Shown: piece after piece, positions 15,936 to 24,176 of the stretch
Numbering within the stretch: the stretch's first letter is position 1
How the letters are laid out: each line of letters begins with the position of its first letter
Source: an uncultured Chryseobacterium sp.
GTDB lineage: Bacteria; Bacteroidota; Bacteroidia; Flavobacteriales; Weeksellaceae
Direction: 5' to 3'
Assembly: GCA_913778085.1 (NCBI GenBank)
Contig: CAJYXJ010000065.1
Coordinates: 1 to 64,000, forward strand
DNA: 64,000 nt
Program-made: the position numbers and the translations under genes
The notes under the pieces: generated by a model
The model's input: only the letters and a program-made list of their open reading frames with translations
What the model was told of the DNA's origin: nothing
The model's database searches: none

Positions 15936-16580
15936 ATGGAAAACCTGCACGATAAAAGAAAAGTGTATGATAAATCCCAACTTATTGAAAGTGAGATAAA
16001 ACAAAATCCCATAGAGCAATTCCGGGATTGGTATGCGGAAGCCGGCGAAAATCCGAACATTTCTGAAGCCAATGCAATGGCGGTTTCTACCTTGGAAGAA
16101 GATGGCTGCCCTCGTACTCGGATGGTTCTGCTGAAGGCCTATACCTATGAAGGATTTATTTTTTACACCAATTACGACAGCAAAAAAGGACGTGCGATCG
16201 AGAAAAACCATAAAGCCTGTCTGCATTTTTTCTGGCCCGGCCTGGAGCGGCAGATCATTATTAAAGCCAATCTGAAACGTATTGCTGAAAACCTCAGTGA
16301 CGGGTATTTTCATTCCAGGCCAAAGGGAAGCCAGCTTGGTGCTGCAGTTTCTCCGCAGAGCCGTGAGATTCCCAACCGTGAATTCCTGGAAAGCAAACTG
16401 AAATTGCTTGAAAAAGAATATGAAGATAGGGAAGTCCCAAGACCTGAAAACTGGGGCGGCTATATCGCAAAGCCATATGAAATAGAATTCTGGCAGGGAA
16501 GGCCGAACCGTCTGCACGACCGGATTATCTATGAACTGACAGACGATTTCGAATGGAAGATCTCAAGATTGGCACCGTAA
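15936..16580 (+). CDS. pdxH: pyridoxamine 5'-phosphate oxidase
   Basis: The 214-residue protein is a full-length PdxH: NPIEQFRDWYAEAGENPNIS, MAVSTLEEDGCPRTRMVLLK, FYTNYDSKKGRAIEKN, then LGAAVSPQSREIPNREFLE and the C-terminal EFWQGRPNRLHDRI and ISRLAP. It is a homodimeric FMN flavoprotein that oxidises pyridoxine or pyridoxamine phosphate to pyridoxal 5'-phosphate in the cytoplasm. All conserved FMN and substrate positions I know are present. It supplies PLP for enzymes such as the nearby class III aminotransferase. Confidence 0.96.
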   Translation: MENLHDKRKVYDKSQLIESEIKQNPIEQFRDWYAEAGENPNISEANAMAVSTLEEDGCPRTRMVLLKAYTYEGFIFYTNYDSKKGRAIEKNHKACLHFFWPGLERQIIIKANLKRIAENLSDGYFHSRPKGSQLGAAVSPQSREIPNREFLESKLKLLEKEYEDREVPRPENWGGYIAKPYEIEFWQGRPNRLHDRIIYELTDDFEWKISRLAP

Positions 16581-16594
16581 CAATTCTAAAGCAT

Positions 16595-16623
16595 AAAAAA
16601 ACCTCATCGGACGATGAGGTTTA
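16595..16623. terminator. bidirectional terminator between pdxH and HU
   Basis: AAACCTCATCG / CGATGAGGTTT stem with A-run on the left and T-rich right side, placed between two convergent genes. Confidence 0.8.
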
Positions 16624-16642
16624 TTGTTGTAATCTTAATTGA

Positions 16643-16954
16643 TTATTTTTTCTTTTTAGCTGGAGCAGGAGCATTAGCTGAAGCTACGGCAGCTGAAAGA
16701 TCAGCACCTGCTTTGAATTTAGCAACGGTTTTTGCTTCGATGTTGATCGGCTTTTTAGTTGCAGGATTGATTCCCTGTCTTGCTGCTCTTTCTGCTACTG
16801 AGAAAGTTCCGAATCCTACTAAAGAAACCTTTCCGTCTTTCTTCTTTAAAGTAGTCATTACGTTGTTGATGAATGATTCCAAAGCAGCTTTGGCTGCAAC
16901 TTTAGTGATCCCTGCATCTTTTGCGATTGCGTCGATTAATTCAGACTTGTTCAT
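16643..16954 (-). CDS. hup: HU family DNA-binding protein with Ala/Pro/Lys tail
   Basis: The 103-residue protein begins with the HU core (MNKSELIDAIAKDAGITKVA) and includes VSLVGFGTFSVAERAARQG, GINPATKKP at the tip of the DNA-inserting arm, and the AKFKAGADL ending. HU bends and compacts DNA as a dimer. After residue 88 comes a low-complexity tail (SANAPAPAKKKK), which would add non-specific DNA contact. A well-spaced -33/-7 promoter lies upstream at 16989-17018. Confidence 0.93.
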   Translation of the reverse strand: MNKSELIDAIAKDAGITKVAAKAALESFINNVMTTLKKKDGKVSLVGFGTFSVAERAARQGINPATKKPINIEAKTVAKFKAGADLSAAVASANAPAPAKKKK

Positions 16955-16988
16955 AATTTTTATTATTAAAGTTAGTTCGTTAGTATAG

Positions 16989-17018
16989 CAAATATAATAC
17001 TATTTTGTAAATGTGCAA
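16989..17018 (-). promoter_or_regulatory. HU gene promoter (TTG-N19-TATATTTG)
   Basis: On the minus strand, TTG (17018-17016) is separated by 19 nt from TATATTTG (16996-16989), the Bacteroidota consensus. The start codon lies 34 nt downstream. Confidence 0.7.
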
Positions 17019-17341
17019 TTTTATTGCAAAAAAATAATTAATTTTTTTAATTTTAAGTAAAATTGGTTAAAATATCATAATTTCAGATTTTACGAAAAAT
17101 CTACGTTACAGGTTACTAAAATCATGCCAATTGCTTATCTGTATTGACTTTAGTAAAATTACGAATTTATTTTTAACATTTATTAAATCCTAAATTTAAT
17201 ATTAAGAATTAATGGTTTTCGGGATATGTTTATAAATTCGGTAAGTAAAATCTTCAAAAATTATATTTAAAGAAATTAATATGCTGTGTATCTGTTAGTT
17301 TTAAATTCATTTTAAAAGGCGGTTTTATAAATTATTATTAA
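17019..17341. other. AT-rich gap upstream of HU and panD
   Basis: The 399-bp gap between these divergent genes holds the HU promoter at one end and the panD -7 box at the other. In between I see only AT-rich sequence, with no credible reading frame, RNA or repeat. Confidence 0.5.
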
Positions 17342-17349
17342 TAAATTTG
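17342..17349 (+). promoter_or_regulatory. panD -7 box TAAATTTG, 4 nt before the start codon
   Basis: A perfect TAnnTTTG match ends 4 nt before the panD ATG. The start of PanD is well conserved, so this is the firmest case in the window for a leaderless mRNA. Confidence 0.6.
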
Positions 17350-17353
17350 CAGC

Positions 17354-17704
17354 ATGTTAATAGAAGTTTTTAAGTCTAAAATTCACAGGGTGAGAGTTAC
17401 GGCTTCTGACCTTAATTATATAGGAAGTATTACCATAGATGAAGAGCTGATCGAAGCGGCAGGATTGGTAGTGGGAGAGCGGGTTTATATCGTAAATGTA
17501 AACAACGGAGAGCGTTTTGATACGTATGTGATCAAAGGAAAAAGAAAATCGGGCGAGGTCTGCCTTAACGGGCCGGCTGCGCGGAAAGTACAGAAAGACG
17601 ATATCATCATCATTATTGCTTATGCACAGATGACTCCCGAAGAAGCGCAGGCTTTCCAGCCGAAAATTGTATTCCCGGACGAGAAAACCAATCTTTTGAC
17701 GTAA
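17354..17704 (+). CDS. panD: aspartate 1-decarboxylase
   Basis: The 116-residue protein is a normal-length PanD proenzyme starting [20 protein letters not shown]. Self-cleavage is expected between G24 and S25 in YIGSITID, producing the pyruvoyl group that decarboxylates L-aspartate to beta-alanine for pantothenate and coenzyme A. The [20 protein letters not shown] segment is also characteristic. The next gene begins 4 nt after its stop, so the two are co-transcribed. panB and panC are not in the window. Confidence 0.95.
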   Translation: MLIEVFKSKIHRVRVTASDLNYIGSITIDEELIEAAGLVVGERVYIVNVNNGERFDTYVIKGKRKSGEVCLNGPAARKVQKDDIIIIIAYAQMTPEEAQAFQPKIVFPDEKTNLLT

Positions 17705-17708
17705 CGGG

Positions 17709-18740
17709 ATGGAGAATACATCAAAAAAGCCTCTAAAGACAATCCTTACCATTGTAATCTCGCTTGCCTTTGCAGGCTTTTTTTTATGGTTTGCTTTAAA
17801 AGGCCTGGATTTTAAAGTAATCCGGAAATCACTGGCAAAAGCCAATTACTGGTGGGTTTTGCTGGCTGCCTGTTTCGGAATTGCAGCCTACTGGTTCCGG
17901 GCCATCCGGTGGAACCTGATGCTGGAGCCGATGGGACATCATATTTCAAATTCAAATTCATTATGGTCGATTTCCTTTGGCTATTTAATGAACCTTACCA
18001 TTCCGAGAAGCGGGGAAGTAGCGCGCGCAACGGCTTTATATGGAGTTGAAAAAGTACCGGTAGACCAGTCTTTCGGGACCATTATCCTGGAGAGAGTGGT
18101 GGATCTGATGTGTATGGTCATATTCCTCGGCCTGACTCTTATCTTTAAAGGAGAGGTCATTTATTCTTTTTATAAAAATTCCGGAATAGAACTTAACCCG
18201 AATAAAATTCTGATGGGTGCAGCTGTTTTAATCGTCGGCGCCGTGTTGTTTTTTGTATTTAAAAAAAGACTGGCAAGAGTTCCGGTTTTGGATAAGATCA
18301 TCAGGTTTATTGAGGGTGTTCTTGAAGGGCTTACATCCGTGTTTAAATTAAAGCAGAAAGGAAAATTCATCCTTTATACGGCAGGCATCTGGATATCTTA
18401 CTATTTTGCAGCTTACCTGGTATGTTTTGCTTTACCGGAAACTTCTGGCTTTACCTTTGATGACGGATTTCTGATTCTTGTCGTGGGAACTTTTGGAATG
18501 ATCATTCCGGCAAGCGGCGGAATCGGGGCTTTTAACCTGGCGATGAAGTACGGTTTTATGGCTTTGTTTATCTCAATGGGAAAAAGCGGCGAGCTCGGCG
18601 GAGAAGTAGGCTTAACCTATTCTTTTATTTCATTGCCGCTGCAGATCGTGATCATGCTGGTGATGGGGCTGATCTCCATTCCGATGCTCGCCAAGGCAAG
18701 GAACAGAATTACTGAACATCCCCTGTCTGATCCTAACTGA
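17709..18740 (+). CDS. LPG-synthase transmembrane-type (UPF0104) membrane protein
   Basis: The 343-residue protein has about eight membrane helices and the family pattern ANYWWVLLAACFGIAAYWFR followed by IRWNLML, YLMNLTIPRSGEVARATALY, GTIILERVVDLMCMVIFLGL and IPASGGIGAFNLAMKYGF. This is the flippase-like part of lysylphosphatidylglycerol synthases without the aminoacyl transferase domain. Stand-alone members are thought to be lipid transporters or flippases. It follows panD by 4 nt, a pairing that I cannot explain functionally. Confidence 0.85.
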   Translation: MENTSKKPLKTILTIVISLAFAGFFLWFALKGLDFKVIRKSLAKANYWWVLLAACFGIAAYWFRAIRWNLMLEPMGHHISNSNSLWSISFGYLMNLTIPRSGEVARATALYGVEKVPVDQSFGTIILERVVDLMCMVIFLGLTLIFKGEVIYSFYKNSGIELNPNKILMGAAVLIVGAVLFFVFKKRLARVPVLDKIIRFIEGVLEGLTSVFKLKQKGKFILYTAGIWISYYFAAYLVCFALPETSGFTFDDGFLILVVGTFGMIIPASGGIGAFNLAMKYGFMALFISMGKSGELGGEVGLTYSFISLPLQIVIMLVMGLISIPMLAKARNRITEHPLSDPN

Positions 18741-18746
18741 TCATTA

Positions 18747-18778
18747 TAAAATCCGGCAATCTGCCGGATTCTTTTTTT
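18747..18778. terminator. bidirectional terminator
   Basis: AATCCGGCA / TGCCGGATT stem with A-rich left and TTTTTTT right flank, between two convergent genes. Confidence 0.8.
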
Positions 18779-18789
18779 CTATAAAACAG

Positions 18790-19365
18790 TTAGCTGTAAA
18801 CGGATCGGATCTGTTGCTGCCACTTTTCTACCTGTTCGGCAGCGGCCCGGTCTGCCCGGTCAAAAAAGAAATGCCTAATAATATTGAGGCCGCAATAGGA
18901 GAAAATACCCTGGTCTGAAGTCAGCAGAAGTGCCTGATCCATTCCGCTCTTTTCATATTCTCCGCGGGATTTGCCGTGAGTATTGATAATAACAGTCTTC
19001 TTTCCTGTCAGCAGTCCTTTCTGGATTCCCTGATCGTACCGGTAAGCAAATCCGTAGGTAAAAACCCGGTCGATATATCCTTTCATAATGGCGGGCAGTC
19101 CGGTCCACCAGATCGGATAAATAAAGGTGATACACTCAGCCCAGGCCATATATTCCTGTTCCTTACGAATGTCATCCGCGGGAGTTCCCATCCGCTGGTC
19201 CTGAAGATCTTTTGAAGACAGAACCGGATCAAATTGTATAGCATTGAGGTCCCGGATGATCAGCTCATGGTTTTCGTCTGCTGTTAAAGTATCGATAACC
19301 GTTTTAAATAGGGCGTAATTAAGGCTTTCCTCATGAGGATGGGCATAAATAATTAAATGTCTCAT
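18790..19365 (-). CDS. flavodoxin-fold NAD(P)H quinone oxidoreductase
   Basis: The ATG at 19365 (MRHLIIYAHPHEESLNYALF) begins a 191-residue protein of the NQO1/KefF-type flavodoxin fold. The FMN/FAD loop is YAHPHEESLNYAL. The mid-domain reads ECITFIYPIWWTGLPAIMKG followed by YIDRVFTYGFAY, with the Trp-Trp and Pro-Ala-Lys-Gly segments typical of the family. It would reduce quinones by two electrons in the cytoplasm. The AraC-type regulator lies 73 nt upstream in the same direction, so regulation of this gene by it is plausible. Confidence 0.88.
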   Translation of the reverse strand: MRHLIIYAHPHEESLNYALFKTVIDTLTADENHELIIRDLNAIQFDPVLSSKDLQDQRMGTPADDIRKEQEYMAWAECITFIYPIWWTGLPAIMKGYIDRVFTYGFAYRYDQGIQKGLLTGKKTVIINTHGKSRGEYEKSGMDQALLLTSDQGIFSYCGLNIIRHFFFDRADRAAAEQVEKWQQQIRSVYS

Positions 19366-19437
19366 TGTTTCTTGATTAAATTGATAAGACAAAATTATTT
19401 GCTTCCAGGATTAAAAAATTGTATCAAAACGAAATGT

Positions 19438-20262
19438 TTATCCTACTGTCGGATTACAAATGCTGTTTTGAAATTTTATGTACCGTGAAGGCGTTATTCC
19501 AATGAAGTGTTTGAAATCGCGGATCAGCTGGCTTTGATCATAATAGCCACATGTTGTGATTATCTGAAACCAGTCTGTTTTCTTTCGGTTATCCGCTTCT
19601 TTTTCGATAATTTTAATGGCTTCCAGAAAGCGATGGTATCGGTGGAGTTCCTTTGCTGAAGATCCCAGTCGGTTTCTGTAACGCAGCTGAATATTTCGCT
19701 CACTTTGGCCGGTAATTCCGGCCGCTGTTTTAACAGGGTGCCGTGGTCCGAAAGATAAATCGTTGATAAGGGCATCAAGGTCATCCTGATCCTGTAGATA
19801 AGGCCTGCAGAATTCAAGAATGCAGCTGCATCTCTCATCCGTTGAAGGCAGTTGAGAAAGCTGATTCCATATCTCAGTGAAGCAGTTTTCGGGAATCAGC
19901 TCATCAGGATCCAATCCGTTTGAAGGAAAGGCAAGCAGTGGTTTTCCAAAAAAGCGGAAAAAAGCATTACCTTTAAAATTGACGGCCAGAAAAGAAGCAC
20001 CGGGAAGAAGAGAATAGTCGAAGGCTTTTTTTACCGGCCCAATGACCATACACTGTCTGACTTTTACGCATGTCTCAGGCGTTATCATCGTCATTGGTCC
20101 TCCGAAGCAGAAGACCAGGATCATGCGGTAAGAGGGCAGCAATGTTTTCACCACAGAATGCTCCGACCTGTTTTCTGCAAAATAAAAATGGGAAAATACC
20201 TCTTCAAATTCGGAAGGAACCTGAATGGTACTCTGCTTATATCCTGAATCCGAATGTTCCAA
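19438..20262 (-). CDS. AraC-family transcriptional regulator
   Basis: The 274-residue protein has an N-terminal cupin-like sensor region (about residues 1-150, with FYFAENRSEHSVVKTLLPSY) and a C-terminal AraC DNA-binding domain. The second helix-turn-helix is clear in CGYYDQSQLIRDFKHFIGIT, followed by PSRYIKF. The N-terminal layout resembles DUF6597-type AraC regulators. The gene is divergent from the terD pair (181 nt apart) and upstream of the quinone reductase, so either could be its target. Confidence 0.87.
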   Translation of the reverse strand: MEHSDSGYKQSTIQVPSEFEEVFSHFYFAENRSEHSVVKTLLPSYRMILVFCFGGPMTMITPETCVKVRQCMVIGPVKKAFDYSLLPGASFLAVNFKGNAFFRFFGKPLLAFPSNGLDPDELIPENCFTEIWNQLSQLPSTDERCSCILEFCRPYLQDQDDLDALINDLSFGPRHPVKTAAGITGQSERNIQLRYRNRLGSSAKELHRYHRFLEAIKIIEKEADNRKKTDWFQIITTCGYYDQSQLIRDFKHFIGITPSRYIKFQNSICNPTVG

Positions 20263-20443
20263 AACATATAATTTTTAGTTATTATTCCTTTTTAAAGCCA
20301 CATATGCCGCAATATTTGTTCATTTAAAATATATCCTTTAATCAAAAGCTTTTTAATTTGCAATTTACGTAATAATTTATCCTTATTTCATTTGGAAAAT
20401 TGCCGAATGAGTTTTAATTTAGAGGGAACAACACATTTATATT

Positions 20444-21019
20444 ATGGCAATTAATTTACAGAAAGGTCAGCGGATCGAACTCGGATTTACCAAGATGACC
20501 ATCGGTCTGGGCTGGGATCCTAATGAAGGCATGGGATATGATTTTGATCTTGATGCTTCGGCAATTATGATCGATGCCGGCCGTAAGCTGGTAAGTGAAG
20601 AGTATTTCGTTTTCTATAACAACCTGAATTCTCCCGACGGTGCCCTTACCCATACCGGCGACGACCCGAGCGGTAAAAACAGCGACGGCGATGATGATGA
20701 AGCGATTGTCGTGGACCTGGAAAAAGTAGATCCGCGGGTTGAAGAAATTCTTTTTGTTGTCACCATAGAAGATTTTGAAAGAAGAAAGCAGAATTTCGGG
20801 CAGGTAAGAAATTCCTATATCCGGATCATCGATAACATGACGCATCAGGAAATTGCCAAATATGAACTGGATGAGGACTTTTCCATTGAAACGGGAATTG
20901 AATTCGGAAGGCTTTATAAGAGAGGCGGAAGCTGGAAATTTGAGGCTTCGGGAATTGGCTACCGCGCAGATCTCGGCTTTTTTCTGGAAAAGTATTATAA
21001 AGGACAAATCATCAAATAA
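20444..21019 (+). CDS. TerD family protein (first of two)
   Basis: The 191-residue protein matches TerD/CABP-type stress proteins: MAINLQKGQRIELGFTKMTI, GLGWDPNEG, the DFDLDASAIMID calcium-binding segment, GDDPSGKNSDGDDDEAIVVD and VDPRVEEILFVVTI. TerD domains bind Ca2+ at paired acidic sites. They are linked to tellurite resistance, phage inhibition and surface stress signalling, but their chemistry is unresolved. It is followed 1 nt later by a paralogue, so the two are coupled. Confidence 0.92.
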   Translation: MAINLQKGQRIELGFTKMTIGLGWDPNEGMGYDFDLDASAIMIDAGRKLVSEEYFVFYNNLNSPDGALTHTGDDPSGKNSDGDDDEAIVVDLEKVDPRVEEILFVVTIEDFERRKQNFGQVRNSYIRIIDNMTHQEIAKYELDEDFSIETGIEFGRLYKRGGSWKFEASGIGYRADLGFFLEKYYKGQIIK

Positions 21020-21020
21020 T

Positions 21021-21692
21021 ATGGCGATCAATTTACAAAAAGGGCAGACCATCAATCTCCGCAAGAGCGAAAGCGGGAATGAAATGTACGATCTTTCATC
21101 CGTAACCATCGGCCTTGGCTGGGATGTGCGCAAATGTGGTGGTTTCTTCAGCCGTTTGTTTGGCATCAATAACGGAGCGGAATATGATCTGGATGCCATT
21201 GCTTTCCTTCTGGATGCCAACGGAAAGGTTGCCAATATGGGGAAAACCTGTCCTGCAGGCAATGGAAAAGAAATTATTTTATATAAAGGCGATGTGGTTT
21301 ATTTTAACTCCATGCGTCATCCGAGCGGAAAGATCTGGCTTACGGGTGATAACAGAACCGGAGCAGGAGATGGGGATGATGAGCAGATTATAGTAAAGCT
21401 GGATGAGCTGGATGAACGTTACCAAAAAATCGTGTTTGTCGTGTCGATTTATCAGGGGATTACGAACAGACAGCATTTCGGAATGATCGACAATGCTTTT
21501 ATCCGGGCAGTGGATGCAAGAGGAAAGGAAATTACCAAATTCAGCCTTTCCGGTGACGAAAGCATGAATGGGATGTGCTCCATGGTTTTTGCCGAAGCCT
21601 ACCGCTATGACGGCGACTGGAAATTCCGGGCCATCGGCGAACCCCATAAGACGGATAATTTTATTGAGGTGCTGGTGCCGTATACGTATTAA
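21021..21692 (+). CDS. TerD family protein (second of two)
   Basis: The ATG at 21021 (MAINLQKGQTINLRK) repeats the start of the preceding gene, which fixes the start against a longer upstream frame. The 223-residue product keeps the TerD core: VTIGLGWDV, EYDLDAIAFLLDANGKV, GAGDGDDEQIIVKLDEL and FVVSIYQGI. It has an insertion with Cys and aromatic residues (RKCGGFFSRLFGINNG, about residues 34-49) that the first copy lacks. TerC, TerB and TerZ partners are not found in the window, so this is a minimal TerD pair. Confidence 0.92.
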   Translation: MAINLQKGQTINLRKSESGNEMYDLSSVTIGLGWDVRKCGGFFSRLFGINNGAEYDLDAIAFLLDANGKVANMGKTCPAGNGKEIILYKGDVVYFNSMRHPSGKIWLTGDNRTGAGDGDDEQIIVKLDELDERYQKIVFVVSIYQGITNRQHFGMIDNAFIRAVDARGKEITKFSLSGDESMNGMCSMVFAEAYRYDGDWKFRAIGEPHKTDNFIEVLVPYTY

Positions 21693-21724
21693 AAATTATG
21701 CCGGTAAAGCATACTTGTATTGGT

Positions 21725-22192
21725 TTATTGTAGTGCTAAAATTAAAACAAGAGATATAATTACAATTGAAATTACAATAAAACTTGTGCCTCCTTTTTTA
21801 GCGACATAACTATTCTGGTTTTTAAAATCAGGATACTTTTTTTTGGCTTTACTGACTATTCTCATTGCTTTTTTCAGATATAGCAGATTTCCTGAAAATC
21901 CTGTGGTTATTATAAACAATACGGTAACGCAAAGACTAAAAATAACCGTTCTTTCCTCACCAATCAGTCTTTTAAGAAATAAATTTTCAAATAAACTCTC
22001 TAAGGAAATTAATGAATAAATAATTATAGCTTCAATATACATTTTTCTGTAAAGAAACCAGAATATTCCAAAGATTAATGTAGCATAATTAAAAGTAAAT
22101 TTTTTGCCTTGGTTATATTTGTCCAGCTTTTCCAGATAATAATCATCTCTTTTCTGAAAGAAGCTTTTATAAAGTTCGATATCGTTTTTCAT
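21725..22192 (-). CDS. DUF2628-like membrane protein
   Basis: The 155-residue protein starts with a charged stretch of 30 residues. It then has the DUF2628-type segment FNYATLIFGIFWFLYRKMYI, which leads into two or three membrane helices, a Lys-rich loop (SKAKKKYPDFKNQ), and a final C-terminal helix (SFIVISIVIISLVLILAL). Function unknown. The gene is 21 nt downstream of the exonuclease gene and is convergent with the terD pair. Confidence 0.7.
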   Translation of the reverse strand: MKNDIELYKSFFQKRDDYYLEKLDKYNQGKKFTFNYATLIFGIFWFLYRKMYIEAIIIYSLISLESLFENLFLKRLIGEERTVIFSLCVTVLFIITTGFSGNLLYLKKAMRIVSKAKKKYPDFKNQNSYVAKKGGTSFIVISIVIISLVLILALQ

Positions 22193-22213
22193 AGTTATTG
22201 TTAAAATAGTAAA

Positions 22214-22735
22214 TTACCTCAGCGCGATTTTCAGGCCCATTTCGTTCTTCATATACAGCAGGACTTCCGCATTCCCTTTGGCATCATCTACGGGATGATG
22301 GGTATGTTCTGTTTTTCTTAAATGCTTCCACTGCGCAAAAGTGTCTTTTTCCAGTCCGCAATACAGATCGGCAAGCCTTCTGGACGAAAAACCGAAAGGA
22401 TTCCGTCCGATAAAATGATGGAAATACCAGCAGATGAACATCCAGTCGAAACCGTTGTTATCGCTGATGAAAATCGGTCTGCCTTTGGAATTTTCCTTGA
22501 TCCAGGCTTCAAATCTCAGCATCACTTCTTTCGGATCATCAAAATCCAGAGTCTCTTCCCTTGTGAATCCTGAAACCGCCAGCGCATCACGATTAAAATT
22601 TTCGGAAACCGGTTTTAATCTCCCGTAGAACGTCCTGTCCAGATGCTCATCCACCAGGACCGCTCCGAAACAGACCATCGAAAAATCCCCGGGAATCGGG
22701 CCGTCTGATTCTATATCGACCATGATGTAGCTCAT
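22214..22735 (-). CDS. DnaQ-fold exonuclease
   Basis: The 173-residue protein consists of a single RNase H-like exonuclease domain. Motif I is MVDIESDGP (D7, E9), motif II includes FISDNNGFDWMFICWYFHHF, and motif III is HHPVDDAKGNAEVLL with a His five residues before Asp. It is distinct from the larger exonuclease at 1552-2316. The short length and motif II resemble DUF5051/RNase T-like single-domain exonucleases, so RNA or DNA 3' trimming are both possible. It lies downstream of tyrS. Confidence 0.82.
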   Translation of the reverse strand: MSYIMVDIESDGPIPGDFSMVCFGAVLVDEHLDRTFYGRLKPVSENFNRDALAVSGFTREETLDFDDPKEVMLRFEAWIKENSKGRPIFISDNNGFDWMFICWYFHHFIGRNPFGFSSRRLADLYCGLEKDTFAQWKHLRKTEHTHHPVDDAKGNAEVLLYMKNEMGLKIALR

Positions 22736-22803
22736 ATCCTTTATTTTTTATTAATTTTTGACCTGACGAATATATCAAAAAATTGCCTCTGAAAATCCGG
22801 TAT

Positions 22804-24003
22804 TTACAAAAGTTCAAAAAAACTTCTTTTTCCGATCTTGATTTTTGTTCCTTTGGTTACTGCAACTTTTTCATCGGGATCAGTTATTTTCTGATGATTG
22901 ATCTGAATCCCGCCGTTGATAATGAGCCTGCGGATAAAAGACTTGCTTTCTTTGTTTTTCAGCTGATGACAGAGTTCTGCCAGAGTCATGCTTTCCTGAC
23001 GATGATTCAGTGAACTTAAAGAAACCGGCTCAAACACTTTTTCATCATCATTTTTATTTTGAAACTGGTTCGTGAAAAACATTTCAGCCTGTTCCGCGGA
23101 TTCAGGATCGTGATATTGCGTAATGATATTTTTGGCGATAAGCCTTTTAATATTCATTGGGTTTTCACCGTTTGTAATGCTGAGCTTCAGGTTTTCTTTT
23201 TCTTTACCGGAAAGATCGGTGGTAAGGTCGATGAATTCAGCGATCAAAGTATCCGGAATAGACATGGTTTTGCCAAACATTTCATCCGGGGTATCTGTTA
23301 ATCCGATCGTATTGTTCAAAGATTTACTCATTTTTTCTTTCCCGTCCAGGCCTTTAAGCAGCGGCATGCACATGACAATTTGCGGTGATCTTCCGTGGAT
23401 TTCCTGCAGCTGCCTGCCCATGGTACAGTTGAACAGCTGATCGGTTCCGCCCATCTCTATATCGCATTCAATCTGTACCGAATCGAATCCCTGAAGAATC
23501 GGGTATACCAGCTCATGCATGGCAATTGGGGTATTTTCGGTAAATCTTTTGCTGAAATCGTTCCGCTGCATCAGCTGAGCCACCGTTACTTTAGACATGA
23601 GCTGAATGACTTCTGAAAAAGGCAGCGCATCCAGCCAGTCGGAATTGAATACTATTTTTACTTTTTCAACATCAATCACTTTGGCAAGCTGGCTGATGTA
23701 AGTTTCTGCATTATGCTTCACTTCTTCAGCATTTAAGGGTTGCCGGGCTTTATTTTTCCCGGTCGGATCCCCAATTCTTGCCGTAAAGCTTCCGACGACG
23801 ATCACAACCTGATGGCCAAGCTCCTGAAACTGCTTCAGCTTTTTCAGGACGACGGCATGCCCGAGGTGCAGGTCGGGAGCGGTAGGATCGAAACCCAGTT
23901 TGATGATGAGTTTCCTGTTTTCTTCTGCGGCCTGCTGAAATTTCAGTTCCAAACCGTTTGGCGGCAGCATAATCTCTGCGTTTTCTTTTAGTGTACGGAT
24001 CAT
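22804..24003 (-). CDS. tyrS: tyrosyl-tRNA synthetase
   Basis: The 399-residue protein is a class I synthetase of the TyrZ branch. It has the signature HLGH (46-49) in DPTAPDLHLGHAVVLKKL, the KMSKS loop (224-228), and a C-terminal S4 RNA-binding domain (about 335-395, SFIRRLIINGGIQINHQKI). It charges tRNA-Tyr. A leader upstream appears to hold a Tyr-rich peptide and a terminator only 21 nt before the ATG, implying control by tyrosine supply (see the leader features). Confidence 0.96.
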   Translation of the reverse strand: MIRTLKENAEIMLPPNGLELKFQQAAEENRKLIIKLGFDPTAPDLHLGHAVVLKKLKQFQELGHQVVIVVGSFTARIGDPTGKNKARQPLNAEEVKHNAETYISQLAKVIDVEKVKIVFNSDWLDALPFSEVIQLMSKVTVAQLMQRNDFSKRFTENTPIAMHELVYPILQGFDSVQIECDIEMGGTDQLFNCTMGRQLQEIHGRSPQIVMCMPLLKGLDGKEKMSKSLNNTIGLTDTPDEMFGKTMSIPDTLIAEFIDLTTDLSGKEKENLKLSITNGENPMNIKRLIAKNIITQYHDPESAEQAEMFFTNQFQNKNDDEKVFEPVSLSSLNHRQESMTLAELCHQLKNKESKSFIRRLIINGGIQINHQKITDPDEKVAVTKGTKIKIGKRSFFELL

Positions 24004-24024
24004 TTTTTTTGAATTTTAAGCATG

Positions 24025-24053
24025 AAAAAACCCGGACGAAGGGTCCGGGTTTT
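24025..24053 (-). terminator. terminator/attenuator hairpin in the tyrS leader
   Basis: On the minus strand, AAAACCCGGAC (24053-24043), loop CCTTC and GTCCGGGTTTT (24037-24027) make an 11-bp stem followed by further T. The 5' arm segment CCCGGACC can instead pair with GGTTCGGG of the leader ORF. That would prevent the terminator from forming. Confidence 0.85.
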
Positions 24054-24087
24054 CTATTATTCTAGTTGAATTTTTACTGAAATAGAT

Positions 24088-24171
24088 CTATAGAAGCTTT
24101 CCCGAACCATAGGCCGGGTAATAATAATTGCTGAAAAAAGGCAATCGTAAGATGTTGTTGAGCTGCTTCAC
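24088..24171 (-). CDS. Tyr-rich leader peptide of tyrS
   Basis: A 27-codon frame starts at GTG 24171 and ends at TAG 24090-24088. It encodes a peptide containing FFSNYYYPAYGSGKLL: Tyr codons TAT TAT TAC, then TAT three codons later. It lies between the upstream gene and tyrS, directly behind a TATATTTG box and in front of a terminator. A ribosome stalled on the Tyr codons would cover the CCCGG segment, freeing GGTTCGGG to pair with the terminator's 5' arm. There is no ATG in frame; GTG would be nearly leaderless, and an internal TTG start is possible. An overlapping frame (MVRESFYRSISVKIQLE) is the alternative reading. Confidence 0.7.
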   Translation of the reverse strand: MKQLNNILRLPFFSNYYYPAYGSGKLL

Positions 24172-24176
24172 TGTTG

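Noticed and set aside
15912-16517. Upstream part of the frame that continues into YqgE
   Set aside because: It is fully antisense to pdxH. The YqgE family start at 15911 accounts for the real protein.
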